NCBI GenBank assembly: GCA_034509735.1
Contig: JACGWO010000008.1
Location: forward strand, 11,047,864 to 11,111,863
Direction: 5' to 3'
Length of the DNA: 64,000 nucleotides
Source of the DNA: Sesamum alatum
Lineage: Eukaryota; Streptophyta; Magnoliopsida; Lamiales; Pedaliaceae
In this document: positions 45,944 through 57,306 of the stretch, one piece after another
How positions within the stretch are numbered: the stretch's first letter is position 1
How the letters are laid out: the number at the start of each line of letters is the position of its first letter
Position numbers and translations under genes: made by a program
The notes under the pieces: model-generated
The model's input: only the letters and a program-made list of their open reading frames with translations
Told to the model about the DNA's origin: nothing
Databases searched by the model: none

Positions 45944-46315
45944 TGTTAAGGTAGTGCCTGGCATGTCAACTAGTTGTTAAGATTTGAAATAGCAGCATAT
46001 ATTGTAATTACTCTTGTAAAACGCAGTCTTTTTGTATCACATTTATAATATATATATATATATTTATATATATATATATATATAATATATATAGAGAGAG
46101 AGAGAGAGAGAGGCATTCTTCCTTCAACAATTTTTCTAATTTATTATGTACAAAAGAATGAAATTGTCTGGACCATATATTGTTTATGGTGCATGATTAT
46201 GTATTTGATGGGTAATCATGAAATATGTGTCCAAGGCCTTGCTTTAATTATTCCAAGCCAAGGATCAATGAGATGGGGATTTCACTTATCCCGTGAAACT
46301 TTCTCCCATGACACG
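45944..46315 (+). mobile_element. Probable 3' LTR of element F, with AT and GA microsatellites
   Basis: TGTTAAGGTAGTGCC follows a purine tract directly, the expected start of a 3' LTR. A TA-rich repeat (about 46048-46095) and a GA run (46096-46112) follow. The end is not clear: LTR C begins at 46316. Without a second copy in the window the LTR call rests on position only. Confidence 0.5.
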
Positions 46316-46829
46316 TGTTAGAATAGGTGACTAGAAAGCCAATTAGATTGACATTTTGTAATCTATTTAAACAATTTCCTTCCTGATGTAATATTGAATT
46401 TTGAATAAAAGTTATATTCTATGGCACTGTTTAATTGTGTTAACTTCTTATGTAAATTGCTTTACTGCTTTACATCACAACAAAGCCCACAAACCAAATT
46501 AACAATCAAGGTAGAGTGATTGCGCATTGGATGGCAACTACGAAACCAAATACTAGAGGTTGGATTTCAAACATTCCAAGTCGAGAACCTCGAGATTGAG
46601 CATCGAGTGTTCTATTGAGACTTGTAGTAAGTGTTGCATTCGTTAGATGAGGTTGCACTTCATCGGCGACAGGACATGGGACATCTATGCAACTTTAGTG
46701 GGTGGTTGACATGGGATATCAAGCTAACAGAACTGGCTCAAGAGGAATCATCATATGAAAGCTTTTGAGGCTCGATAGGTATTACTAGTATTCCTCGACT
46801 CTAATAGTACAGGATCTAGTCCTCAAACA
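46316..46829 (+). mobile_element. LTR C, left part (split by element B)
   Basis: It starts TGTTAGAATAGGTGACTAGA and proceeds through AACAAAGCCCACAAACC (46479-), TTGCGCATTGGATGGCAACT, CATCGGCGACAGGAC to AGTCCTCAAACA, where element B interrupts it. The sequence resumes at 57307 (AAACTTGAGGAACC). The interrupted phrase matches the intact AATCCTCAGACTTGAGGGATC of LTR L and LTR E. Confidence 0.85.
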
Positions 46830-48830
46830 TGAAAAGCCCTTGGGTAGGCGTGTGGATCGTCCCGGGAGTAGCGTGAACGCGAAGCGCGGTATAATTTAAA
46901 TTACAAAAATTTAAAACATTCATAACATATATTAAAATAAACTCGTTCAAGGGGTGTACCCTTGAAACTCCCGAGTGTTTGGTGTATCTCATGAATAATA
47001 AGCATACAACAAGAATCATGGAGGCCATAGGATTCTAAATAAAAGAGGACGAAAAACGTAAACGAAAACCTACCGATTCATCGTTTTTCCCTTCTAACCG
47101 GTACTCGCGTTGTTCCCCGATTTGCTCCAAGATCTCGTATGGGAACCATCTAATTCGTGACATGCAATCCGCCACATATCTTGAACTTCGTGCTAGTGAA
47201 AGAATAAGTATTATTTAGGAGAGAGATCGATCAAACGTTTATTAGTTTAACGAGATCAATCCTCCTTTTGTTCAATTGTTAGAAAAACAAAAGAACAAGA
47301 AAAAAATTTTCTTGAAAGAGGAGAGAGAGGCACACGGCCGAGAGAGAGGGAGAGGAGTGCACGAGTGAGTGTGTGTGTGTGTGTTTCAAGATTCATCATC
47401 TCCTTCAATGTGTGTGCTAAGGAGTATTTATAGAAGAGGAATCCTTCTCCTCTTCAAGTTCCCTACACATTGAAGACTCCACTAGAACTAGGATTTGACT
47501 AGGTCAAATCCTAGCCATATCAAGCTTCTTTGGTCAAATCAATAATAGCCATTGATCTCTCCCTTTTAATCTCAACCATTAATTTAATTTAATTGAATGT
47601 TAAAATCCTATTTAAATATTCCAAGGGCAATAAATAAATATATTAAATATAAATATTTATTCGAAACCCATTAAATTAATTTTCTAATAAATCTAATTTA
47701 TTAGATAAATCCCTTTTATCTAATAAAAGGAATTAACTCTTCCAAAGAAAATAAGGACCCGATTAAATCTAATTTAATCGCTCCATTTCTTCAAATATCT
47801 AATTCTAAATTAAATACTTTTATATGTGCGGATTGTGTGTGACTCTTTAGGTTCACCTTCAGCTAGACTTGGTTGGATTCCTAAAATCTGCCCATTACCA
47901 TGGGTGGCCATCTAGCAACGGTCGATGGCACTAGAGACTAGGTGAATATAGGGGGATGAACATTTAGGCTCTACAATACATCTATCCTTCCGCCTACGGT
48001 CTCACCACTTAGGAATAGGGCACGGAAAATGCAGGTACCCATTTTGGACCTAAGTGTCGGTTTGTCCTTTACTAAACGCTGCAAGGAAACCTTCCTTTCT
48101 ATTCAGTTACTGTGGCCAGAGATTTTAGGGACTAGACTCAGAGCATTTGTGAGACACAACTATCAACACCTTTTGACAGGAGACAGATCCTTTCTTGGAA
48201 ACTACTGTCACTCTGTACACCGGAGCTGCACTAGATATGGATTATGACTACTCAAGTGCTTCTTAGCAATCTCTCACCATATCTAAGATACTGCCTCGAT
48301 ATACAGGTAAACTCAGCAGTTTCTCAAGTCAAAGGACTTGACCTGTACTGTTGGAACCAAAAACACACGTCATACCTAACCGACCGTACTCAAGGTCCTC
48401 CGTAAGACGGTTCCCGCGAGTCATCTCAATCAGCTGCTCCCTAGCAGCCCAACCCACTAACACTACTTAGACGACCCTCGTCACTCGTCGATGAAATATG
48501 ACAGCAGATGCTTAGTGCAAGTCTCAAGGGGAATCTCGATACCCACTTTCGAGATTCCTTGACTTGGAGATTTTCGGATTGATTCGGCGGAACTGATTTC
48601 ATGGACCTACCTCCAAACGTAGTCCCAGTCCCCAAAATGTGTTTTCAGTCCGTGGGCTTTGTTTGCGTAGTGAACAAATATATATGAAGCAGATAAAGTG
48701 AACACAAACAAAGTAAATGCTAAATGAATTGCACTTCTTATTCATTAATGATTATTAAAACCTCAAAATTGTTTAGACATAGGTTACAATTCGCCTACCT
48801 AGATTGGCTACATGGTCACCTATTCTAACA
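46830..48830 (-). mobile_element. 3' LTR of element B (2,001 bp)
   Basis: On the minus strand it runs from TGTTAGAATAGGTGACCATG (48830) to TTTTCA (46830) and aligns throughout with the 5' LTR at 55357-57306, including the island (47945-47890), a TATA box (CTATAAATACTCC on the minus strand, about 47432-47420) and a GT/CA repeat (47371-47386). Divergence from the 5' LTR is visible as scattered substitutions and small indels, so the insertion is not recent. Confidence 0.9.
47420..47432 (-). promoter_or_regulatory. TATA box in the 3' LTR of element B
   Basis: On the minus strand the sequence reads CTATAAATACTCC, followed by a CA-rich and then a CT/GA-rich stretch. The corresponding region in LTR A (about 29358-29370, CTATATATACTC) and LTR E (about 63126-63140) is also TATA-like, which marks the probable U3/R boundary in this LTR family. 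Confidence 0.5.
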
Positions 48831-48841
48831 ATCTCCCACTT
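48831..48841 (-). other. Polypurine tract of element B
   Basis: The minus strand reads AAGTGGGAGAT directly before the 3' LTR start, identical to the tract of element A. Confidence 0.87.
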
Positions 48842-51560
48842 GACCTTAAAGCCAATCGCCCATATGCCTAATCCCCATCTTCTTAAGATGTTGTGTATGA
48901 GCGCTCTGCGACATAGGCTTTGTCAGTGGATTTGCTGTGTTGTCTGCTGAGTTGACTCGGTCCATCCGAACGTCACCTCTTCCTACCATTTCTCTTAGAA
49001 GGTGGTAGCGTCTAAGAATGTGTTTGGAACGGTGATGAGATCTCGGTTCCTTTGCTTGCGCTATGGCTCCATTGTTATGATAAAAGATGACAACGGGCTC
49101 GGTGATGCTAGGCACCACACCCAACTCTTGGGTGTAGTTTCTCATCCAAACCGCTTCCTTGGCAGCTTCTGAAGCTGCTATGTATTCGGCCTCAGTGGTG
49201 GAATTAGCAGTGGTTGCTTGCTAGGAACTTCTCCAAGCCACTACTCCTCCATTGAGCCTGAATATATAACCTGATTGGAAGCTAGCATCGCTAAAGCCTT
49301 CCAGGATCAGTTCTTCATTGCCATAGACCAAGAACATTTTCTTAGTCCTCCTCAGGTACTTGAGGATGCCCTTAACTGCATTCTAATGTGCCTCTCCTGC
49401 ACAAGATTGATATCTGCTTGTTACACTCAAAGCGTAAGCAATGTCAGGTCTAGTGCAGTGGACCCCATATTGGATGCTTCCTAGGGCAAAAGCATAGGGG
49501 ATGATTTTCATCCTTTCAAGTTCCTCATCAGTCTGCCGGGGCTGTTTCTTGGATAACTTGATCCCATGCCTCATGGGAGGAATCCTCGTTTGGAGTTGTC
49601 CATCCGAAATCTTTTCAGGACTTTCTCCATATACGAGTTTTGGGTGAGCCCTATCATCCTCTTATATCTGTCCCTGACAATCTGGATGCCTAGAATGTAG
49701 GAGGCTTTACCCAAATCCTTCATGGAAAATTGAGTTGATAACCATGCTTTTATGTCACCCAAACATTCTAACGTCATTGCCTATGAGTAGAATGTCATCC
49801 ACATAAAGCACTAGGAACACTATAGAGCTGCCACTGACCTTCTTGTATACACAAGGGTTGGATTCATTTTTGATGAAGTCATAACCCCGTATTACTTCAT
49901 CAAAGCGAATGTTCCAGCTTTGGGATGCTTGTTTGAGGCCATAGATGGACTTCTGGAGACGACAGACCTTCTTTTCTTCTCCACTGACCGTGAAAATCCT
50001 CCGGCTGATCCATGTAGATCTCTTCCTCAACGAAACCCTTGAGGAAAGCCGTTTTCATGTCCATCTGCCATATCTCATAGTCGTACCATGCTGCTATGGC
50101 AAGCAGGATCCAAATAGATTTAGCCATGGCTACTGGCGAGTAGGTGTCCTCAAAATCGACCCCAGGTCGTTGAGTGTACCCTTTAGCTACTACCCTAGCC
50201 TTAAATGTTGTGACTTCTCCATCAACACCAAGTTTGCGCTTATAGACCCACATACAGCTAACTGGCTTAACCCCTTTCGGTGGGTCTACAAGTCTCCAGA
50301 CTTGGTTCTCGCTCATGGAGTCCATTTTAGTTTTCATGGCCTCAAGCCATTTCCCGGAGTCGATGTCAGACATCGCTTCTCCGTATGTCTTAGGATCGTT
50401 ATCCAGTAGACCGGTCGTATTTAGAAAGCCATATCTCACCGGAGGTCGAGACTCTCTAGTTGACCTACGGAGAATGGGAACGCCACAGGTGACTGTGGGC
50501 GCTGACTGTATAGGAGCCGGGGGTTCAGGTACCGAGGTTGGCCCTTCCTGAGGCTGTCCTTCATGCCTAGCATGTTGGACTTCTCGAGGTTGGTCAGCCC
50601 TTCGGGTATCTATCCTAAATCCTCTAAGTGAGGAATCCACGACTACCTCTGATGACTGGTTTCCATCACTTGATTTTTCAAGGATCAGTTCATCAGGTTG
50701 GATATCCTCTTGAAAGCCTTGTTCCAAGAACACTGCATTCCTTAAAACAAACACCTTTTGTTCCAAGGGGTCATAAAAGTAATAACCTGCTGTTTCTTTA
50801 GGGTATCTAACGAACCTGCATAAGCTAGACCTGGATTCTAGCTTATCTCCTACTAACCTCTTGACGTATGCGGGGCTACCCCACACTTTCAAGTAGTTGT
50901 AGGACGCAGGCTTGCCGTGCTATATTTCATATGGTGTTTCCGTCAATACACTGGTTGGCCGCAGTCTCCAATGCGTAGCCCCAAAAGGACAAGGGCAATT
51001 TGATAAAACTCATCATGAATCGAACCATGTCCAATTCAACTGTGGTGTCCCGGGAGGTGCCCATTAAGATATTATACCATTTTCTTTAAGATAATCAAGG
51101 AACTCAGTACTAAGGTATTCTCCACCTCGGTCTGACCGTAGGACTTTAATTTTGCAGTCGGTTTGGTTCTCAACTTCAAGTTTGAATTCTTTAAACCTCT
51201 CAAGAGCTTCAGACTTGTATCTCATCAGGTATACATAACCATACCGTGAATGATCACCAGTGAAGGTTATGAAGTAGGAGAACCCACCTCGAGCCTGCGT
51301 CCTTAGTGGTCCACATACGTCTGTATGGACCAGGTCCAACAGACTTGTGGCAAGCCTGCTTTGTCCTACAAAGGGCTTCTTGGTCATTTTTCCTCTTAGA
51401 CAGGATTCACAAGTTGGTAGCTCACTCAAGTCCCCTACCTCTAGGTTCTTTGAGTCTACCAATCTCTTCATCCTGTCTTTGGGATATATGACCTAGCCTA
51501 GCGTCCCACAGTCGTGCGCTCCCGTTGCTATCTATTTTATGTTAATGTTGAACGTTTAGA
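48842..51560 (-). pseudogene. Element B pol: integrase, reverse transcriptase, RNase H, broken
   Basis: Integrase (51471-51064) has the zinc-site end CESC, then [12 protein letters not shown] (the second Asp is kept) and DRGGEYLS. A stop at about 51064 and degraded codons follow to 50892. An open 330-codon frame (50892-49900) covers the integrase end, linker and RT start, with KWVYKRKLG changed to MWVYKRKLG and QMDMKTAFLKGF. The frame shifts near 50010, then VCRLQKSIYGLKQAS and YVDD (49805-49794) follow. RNase H (49145-48846) reads VIFYHNNGAIA where element A has VIFCDNNGAIA, so a catalytic Asp is replaced by His (codon 49079-49077). The tail DNTANPLTKPMSQ is typical of copia. Confidence 0.92.
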
Positions 51561-51596
51561 ACGAAGTTCGTTTGTTGTAAGATATAGAGCCCACTA

Positions 51597-52694
51597 TTAA
51601 GTGTACCAAGTAGATGAGCAATTCCACACCTCATCAAAATATAAGCAATTTTTATTGATCATAAACTCATATCCACTATTGTCTAACAACGGAATGGAAA
51701 TGATGTTTTTAATCATACTAGGTACATAATAAACTTGCTCTAACTCTATACTAATACGATCACTAACTACTAGAATGGCGGATCCTACTGCTTCTGCCGA
51801 GATGGCCTTGCCATTCCCAAGCTTCAGGATCATATCCCTGCTACCCAGTTTTCTGCTTCTTTTCATCACCTGCAAATCATTGCAAATGTGAGCTCCACAG
51901 CCGGTATCTAATACCCAAGAGGCAGAGTTAGTAACCATATTAACCTCAATCACAAAGATACCTTGGTTTGAGAGGAGTTTGGGGCACTCCCTCTTCCAAT
52001 GCCCTTTCTCACGGCAATTGATACATATATCATATGCCCTCGACTGTTCCTTGGAGACAACCTTCCCCTTTCCTTTGCCTTTCCCCTCTTTGGCAATGGG
52101 AACACTCTTAGTGTTTGTAGCTGCTTTGACGGCTTTTCTCTTTCCCTTATTCCTTTTCCAACGTCCGGCACCCTTGCCTTTCGCCTTGGAAGTCGAAGCA
52201 CCTCTAAACAATACCGAAGGCGTGGACTTTTTGGTTGTTGCCTCGTATTGCACCAACGTATTGATTAACTCATGAATACCCTTCTCACGTGTGTTCATGT
52301 TATAGTTAACAATAAATTGGTTGAAGGAGGGTGGGAGAAACTGAAGGATCACATCTATGTACGTCTCATTATCGAGGCCTTCCTTTAGGTCCTCGAGCTT
52401 TTCCACCAGGGTAAGCATTTTAACCCCGTGTTCTTGTACAAAGGATCCTCCGGTCATTTTAGTTCCAAAGAACGCCTTCGTCGCGACATACCTAGTATGT
52501 CGGTCCGGGACTGTATAGCAATCCTTAAGGCGAGCCATAATGGAAGGGACATCGTCTAGCCTTTCATACTGCTTCTGAATCTCATTCGTCATAGAGGCAA
52601 GTATGATGCTACGGACCTTCCGGTTATCCTTATGCTAAGTCTCGAACGTCTCACGTTCTTCTGGCGTGGATCCTTCCTGTAAGGTCCTAAGGAG
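51597..52694 (-). pseudogene. Element B gag and protease, N terminus lost to LTR L
   Basis: The open minus frame 52592-51597 starts MTNEIQKQYERLDDVP and carries the UBN2-like gag core (RHTRYVATKAFFGTKMTGGS, INTLVQYEATTKKS), a Lys/Gly-rich basic stretch, the zinc knuckle CINCREKGHWKREC (about 52030-51985), and protease SWVLDTGCGAHIC with intact DTG (about 51925-51890). Upstream codons (EGSTPEERETFE, about 52675-52640) are still readable but hold a stop, and LTR L begins at 52695. About 60 N-terminal gag codons are missing. The gag-PR part is otherwise the best preserved in the window. Confidence 0.88.
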
Positions 52695-54808
52695 TGTTGG
52701 AATAGGTGACCAGAAAGCCAATAGGTTTGGCAATTTGTAACCTATTCGACAACTTGATGTAAATGTAATTATTATGTGATGAATAAGATGAGTGTTCGTC
52801 ACCAATGGTACCTTCTTGGTTGCGTTCATCTTACATTTGTTAAAACGGTGTTTAACTTATATCGCAACAAAGCCCACAGACCATGGTTAACAACTCGTGC
52901 AGTTGGGCCACGCATTGGATGGTGGTCATGAAACCAACTGATTAAGAGTTGGGTCTGAAACGTTCCAAGTCAAGAACCTCAAGACAGGGCATCGAGAGTC
53001 CTATTGAGACTTGCGTCAAGAGTCGTGTTCATTAGATGAGTGTCGTGTTTCATCGGCGACAGGCGTGGGACGCCTACACGATCTTGATGGGTTGGTCGAC
53101 TGGGGTCGAGCTGACTGGACTGACTCGCGGGGATCATCATATGAAAGCTTTGGAGGCTTGGTCGGTATGATTGGTTTTCCCCAGTTCCGATAGTATGGGA
53201 GTAATCCTCAGACTTGAGGGATCATGGCAGTCGCGTGCACATGACGGTTGTATCTTGGATCTGGCGAGAGGTAATCATTCTGTAAGATGATTATCATAAG
53301 CCTTGTCCAGTGCAGTCGGAATGTGTAGCGAGGAAGGTGGATTACAAGAAGAGGATCCGTCCCCTGTCAGTATGTGACAGAGGTATCTCCTATGCACTCG
53401 GAGACACGTTCATGATGTTTAAAACTGTGGCCACAGTGGTTGGTCGAACAGGAAATGGTTTCCTGTGTCGACGCAATGAAGCATACGTGGTCTCGAGTAT
53501 TAAGCATAGATGTCTAGTCAAGGATGGGAACCGACGCCCAATTTCATACCCTAGACTAAGGCCGGGAGACGGTAGACGGAAGGATTGTACCCGTACGGAA
53601 TCGGCACCTAAATGTTCACGCCAATTCACCTAGTCTCTAATGCCATGGACCATTGCTAGACGGCCACCCATGGTAACGGGCCCTTGTGGGACACGGGCCT
53701 AAGTCTAGTTGAGGGTGAACCTAAAGGGTCACACACAAATCACCGAGGAGGTTGAGAGATCGACTTGGAGTCAATCTCGAAGGATAAAATAAGTAATTGG
53801 ACTACTTAAGGGAAGTCCATTGGATGGACGGGCCGATATTGTATCGGGCTTCCGTTTAATCATTAAATTGTATTTTTGATTAAATATGGAAAGTTGAGAC
53901 GTTGGATCTTTTAATTGGATTAAAAGATCAATGAAAATAATTTAAATGGACATTAAATTGCGGGTTCGTCGCAATTGGATTACGATAAAACCCGGTCCGT
54001 TAAATTAGACCCGAGAGGAGAAATAATTCCTATTTTGGAATAGGAAGAAGTTAGATTTCTTCCCTTAATTAAACATGGCCGACATGCTCCCTTGGAGGAA
54101 GCAAAATCAGCCATGTTTCATGCTAGGTGGTTAGTTGACTTATCTCTTTTGGAAAGAGACAAATCAACTCCAATCAAGCTCTTCCCTTTTGGTATGATTT
54201 GATCATACCATAAATTTTGGTAGGCTTGATTGAAGAATTGATGGTGATTGATTGGAATGAATCTAGACATCCTTGGATGAACCTAGACACATTCCAATAA
54301 TCACATTAATTATGTATATATATTAGAATATACAACACCAAGCATAAGTGATTTATTATTCATCTTTTTCTAGGAAAAAGAGAAGACAAAATCCCTCTCC
54401 TCTCTCTCAACTCTCGGCCCTCTCTCCCTCTCCTACACTTGTGTTCTTCACTTGATTTTGGATGAAGAAGAAGAACAAAGTAAGTTTAAGAGAGCACTAA
54501 TTCATAGTGTTCTTCTCTTAAACCGATTCCTTCTTAAACCGGTGTGGTGTGGATCACCTTTGGAGAATCCATACGTTTGGATTTCGTGAGCATTCCGGAG
54601 AAGGAACAACGCTAGTAGCCAGGAGCATACGCTAAACAATCAAAGGTAACAGTTTTACTACGCTTTGATTGATTTAATATTTATCTATGCCCTATGTGTT
54701 TAATATTCATTTATAATATTTACACATCCTACATCGAACGCCCGGTTGAGCACCCAAGGGCACAACCCTTGGGATTCGTTTATTTAAATTAGATTTAAAT
54801 TTACGCAC
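52695..54808 (+). mobile_element. LTR L, forward LTR inserted in element B
   Basis: It starts TGTTGGAATAGGTGACCAGA and follows LTR E (61499-63637) closely: ACAACAAAGCCCACAGACCA, CATCGGCGACAGGCGTGGGA, the island (53627-53680), GGTGAACCTAAAGGGTCACA, GTATATATATTAGAATATAC, GGTGTGGTGTGGATCACC and GAACGCCCGGTTGAGCACCC. It stops at TTTACGCAC (about 54808), short of the LTR end, and abuts the GC-rich leader of B. The loss of the LTR end and of B's gag start on the other side shows a deletion with the insertion. It is the same subfamily as LTR E. Confidence 0.87.
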
Positions 54809-54817
54809 TTTTCTTGC

Positions 54818-55343
54818 CTAATGGGCGCGCGCGCGCAGTCTCTGCTTTCTGCGTGCGCGCGCGCCGGTGGCGCCGCCCATGCGCGCGCGGCTTCCCTAGC
54901 CGCTCGTTCGAGCATGCAGGGGCCCCAACGTGTCGGCCTAGCGCGTGCAGGGGCTTCCGTGCCCGCATGCGCGCGCGCCCGGCCACCCGTCTGCGCCTGT
55001 CGCTCGGCTGCGCTTGCAGTGGCCCAGATCCGCGCGCGCCGTGCATACCTGGCGAAGGCAGCCGCGTGCAGGCTTCCCAGCCTGCGCGCGCCTGCCTCGC
55101 CTGAGCGCACAGCGCGCGCGTCAGCCATCGGCTGGCAGCGTGCTGCGTTTTCTCCGTTTCATTTGGTTTTGCCCCCGTTTCCCAAGAAAAACAAAAAATA
55201 CCAACAACACCAAAATCATACGTAATTGAAAGCAAGAAAACAACATGCTTTACGATAAAAGCATCACGGAATAAATTAAAGCATGCCAAACACATTTCAT
55301 GCTTAAAACGCACCCAAAACCCTAGGCCTATACACCGAACTGG
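54818..55343 (-). mobile_element. Leader of element B with extreme GC-rich block (54818-55140)
   Basis: On the minus strand, AT-rich leader follows the primer site for about 200 bases, then a 320-bp block dominated by GCGCGC/CGTGCGCG-type sequence. Overlapping long frames on both strands across the block (54784-55313) come from the lack of AT-rich stop codons and are not genes. The same kind of block is in the leaders of J (32640-32825) and E (63900-64000), so it belongs to the element family. Confidence 0.75.
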
Positions 55344-55355
55344 GCTCTGATACCA
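55344..55355 (-). other. Primer binding site of element B
   Basis: The minus strand reads TGGTATCAGAGC, a perfect match to the complement of the initiator tRNA-Met 3' end, one base inside the LTR end. Confidence 0.92.
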
Positions 55356-55356
55356 C

Positions 55357-57306
55357 TGAAAGCCTTGGGTAGGCGTGTGTATCGTCCCGGGAGTAGCGCG
55401 AATGCGGAAGCGCGGTATAATTTAAATTACAAAAATTTAAACATACATAACATATATTAAAATAAACTCGTTCAAGGGGTACCTTGAAAACTCCCAGGTG
55501 TTCGGTGTATCTCATGAATAATAAGCATACACAAGAATCATGGAGGCCATAGGATTCTAAAATAAAAGAGGACGAAAAACGTAAACAGAAACCTACCGAT
55601 TCGTCGTTTTCCCCTTTTAACCAGTACTCGCGTTGTTCCCCGATTTGCTCCAAGATCTCGTATGGAAGACCCTCTAATTCATGACACACAATCCGCCCAC
55701 GTATCTTGATCTTCGTGCTAGCGAAAGAACAAGTATTATTTAGGAGAGGACGGATCAATCAAACGTTATTAGTTTAACGAGATCAATCCTCCTTTTGTTC
55801 AATTGTTAGAAAAACAAAAGAACAAGAAAACAATTTTCTTAGAAGAGGGGAGAGGCACGCGGCCGAGAGAGAGGGAGAGGAGTGCACGAGTGGGTGTGTG
55901 TGTGTGTGTTTCCTTCTCCTCTTCATGTTCCCTACACATTGAAGACTCCACTGCAACTAGGATTTGACTAGGTCAAATCCTAGTCAAATCAAGCTTCTTT
56001 GGTCAAACCAATAATAGCCATTGATCTCTCCCTTTTAATCTCAACCATTAATTTAATTTAATGGAATATTAAAATCCTATTTAAATATTCCAAGGGCAAT
56101 AAATAAATATATTAAATATATATATTTATTCTAAACCCATTAAATTAATATTCTAATAAATTTAATTTATTAGATAAATCCCTTTTATCTAATAAAAGGA
56201 ATTAACTCTTCCCAAGAAAATAAGGACCCGATTAAATCCAATTTAATCGCTCCATTTCTCCAAATATTTAATTCTAAATTAAATACTTTTATGTGTGTGG
56301 ATTGCGTGTGACTCTTTAGGTTTACCTTCAGCTAGACTTGGTTGGATTCATAGAATCCGCCCGTTACCATGGGTGGCCATCTAGCAACGGTCCATGGCAC
56401 TAGAGACTAGGTGAATATAGGGGGATGAACATTTAGGCTCTACAGTATATCTATCCTTCCGTCTACGGTCTCACCACTTAGGGTCTAGGGCACGAAAAAT
56501 GCAGGTACCCATTTTGGACCTAAGTGTCGGTTTGTCCTTTACTAAAGGCCGCAAGGGAAACCTTCCCTTCTGTTCAGTTACTGTAGCCACAGATTTTAGG
56601 GACTAGACTCGGAGCATTTGTGAGACACAACATTCAACACCTTTTGACAAGAGACAAATCCTTTCTTGGAAACTACTGTCACTCTGTACACCGGAGCTGC
56701 ACTAGATATGGCTTATGGCTACTCAAGTGCTTCTTGGCAATCGCTCACCATATCTAAGATACAGCCCTGATATACAGGTAAACTCAGTAGTTCCTCAAGT
56801 CAAAGAACTTGACCTGTACTGTTGGAACTGGGAACACACGTCATACCTAACCGACCCTACTCAAGGTCCTCCGTAAAACGGTTCCCGTGAGTCACCTCAA
56901 TCAGCTGCTCCCTAGCAGGCCAACCAACTAGCACTACTTAGACGACTCTCGTCACCCGTTGATGAAATACAACAGCAGATGCTTAGTGCAAGTCTCAAGG
57001 GGAATCTCGAGACCCACTTTCGAGATTTCTTGACTTGGAGATTTGCGGACTGATTCGGCGGAACTGATTTCATGGACCTTTCTCCAAGCGTAGTCCCAGT
57101 CCCCGAAATGTGTTTTCAGTCCGTGGGCTTTGTTTGCGTAGTGAACAGATATATATATATAAAGCAAATAAAGTGAACACAAACAAAGTGAATGGGAAAT
57201 GAATTTCACTTCTTATTCATTAATGATTTATTAAAACCTCGAAATTGTTCAGACATAGGTTACAATTCGCCTACCAAGATTGGCTACATGGTCACCTATT
57301 CTAACA
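55357..57306 (-). mobile_element. 5' LTR of element B (1,950 bp)
   Basis: On the minus strand it starts TGTTAGAATAGGTGACCATG at 57306 and ends CCAAGGCTTTCA at 55357, beside the primer site. It aligns with the 3' LTR at 46830-48830 and, more distantly, with the LTR of element A. The island is at 56415-56365. Compared with the 3' LTR it lacks a short segment around the TATA region (between the GT repeat near 55900 and CTTCATGTTCCC). Confidence 0.9.

Larger units (their letters stand above)
46830..57306 (-). mobile_element. Element B: Ty1/copia retrotransposon with both LTRs, nested in LTR C
   Basis: On the minus strand: 5' LTR 57306-55357, primer site 55355-55344, leader with GC-rich block, gag-PR-IN-RT-RNase H, polypurine tract at 48841-48831, 3' LTR 48830-46830. 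Gene order is that of Ty1/copia. The flanks read AAACA (46825-46829) and AAACT (57307-57311), an approximate 5-bp target duplication, and the host LTR C continues on both sides. Inside B, LTR L (52695-54808, plus) has replaced the gag N terminus and part of the leader. Without L the element is about 8.4 kb. All genes carry lesions. Confidence 0.9.

Noticed and set aside
54784..55313. Long overlapping reading frames on both strands, Ala/Arg-rich
   Set aside because: They come from the GC-rich block, where stop codons are rare. Frames overlap on both strands and share no similarity with the frames in the other GC blocks.
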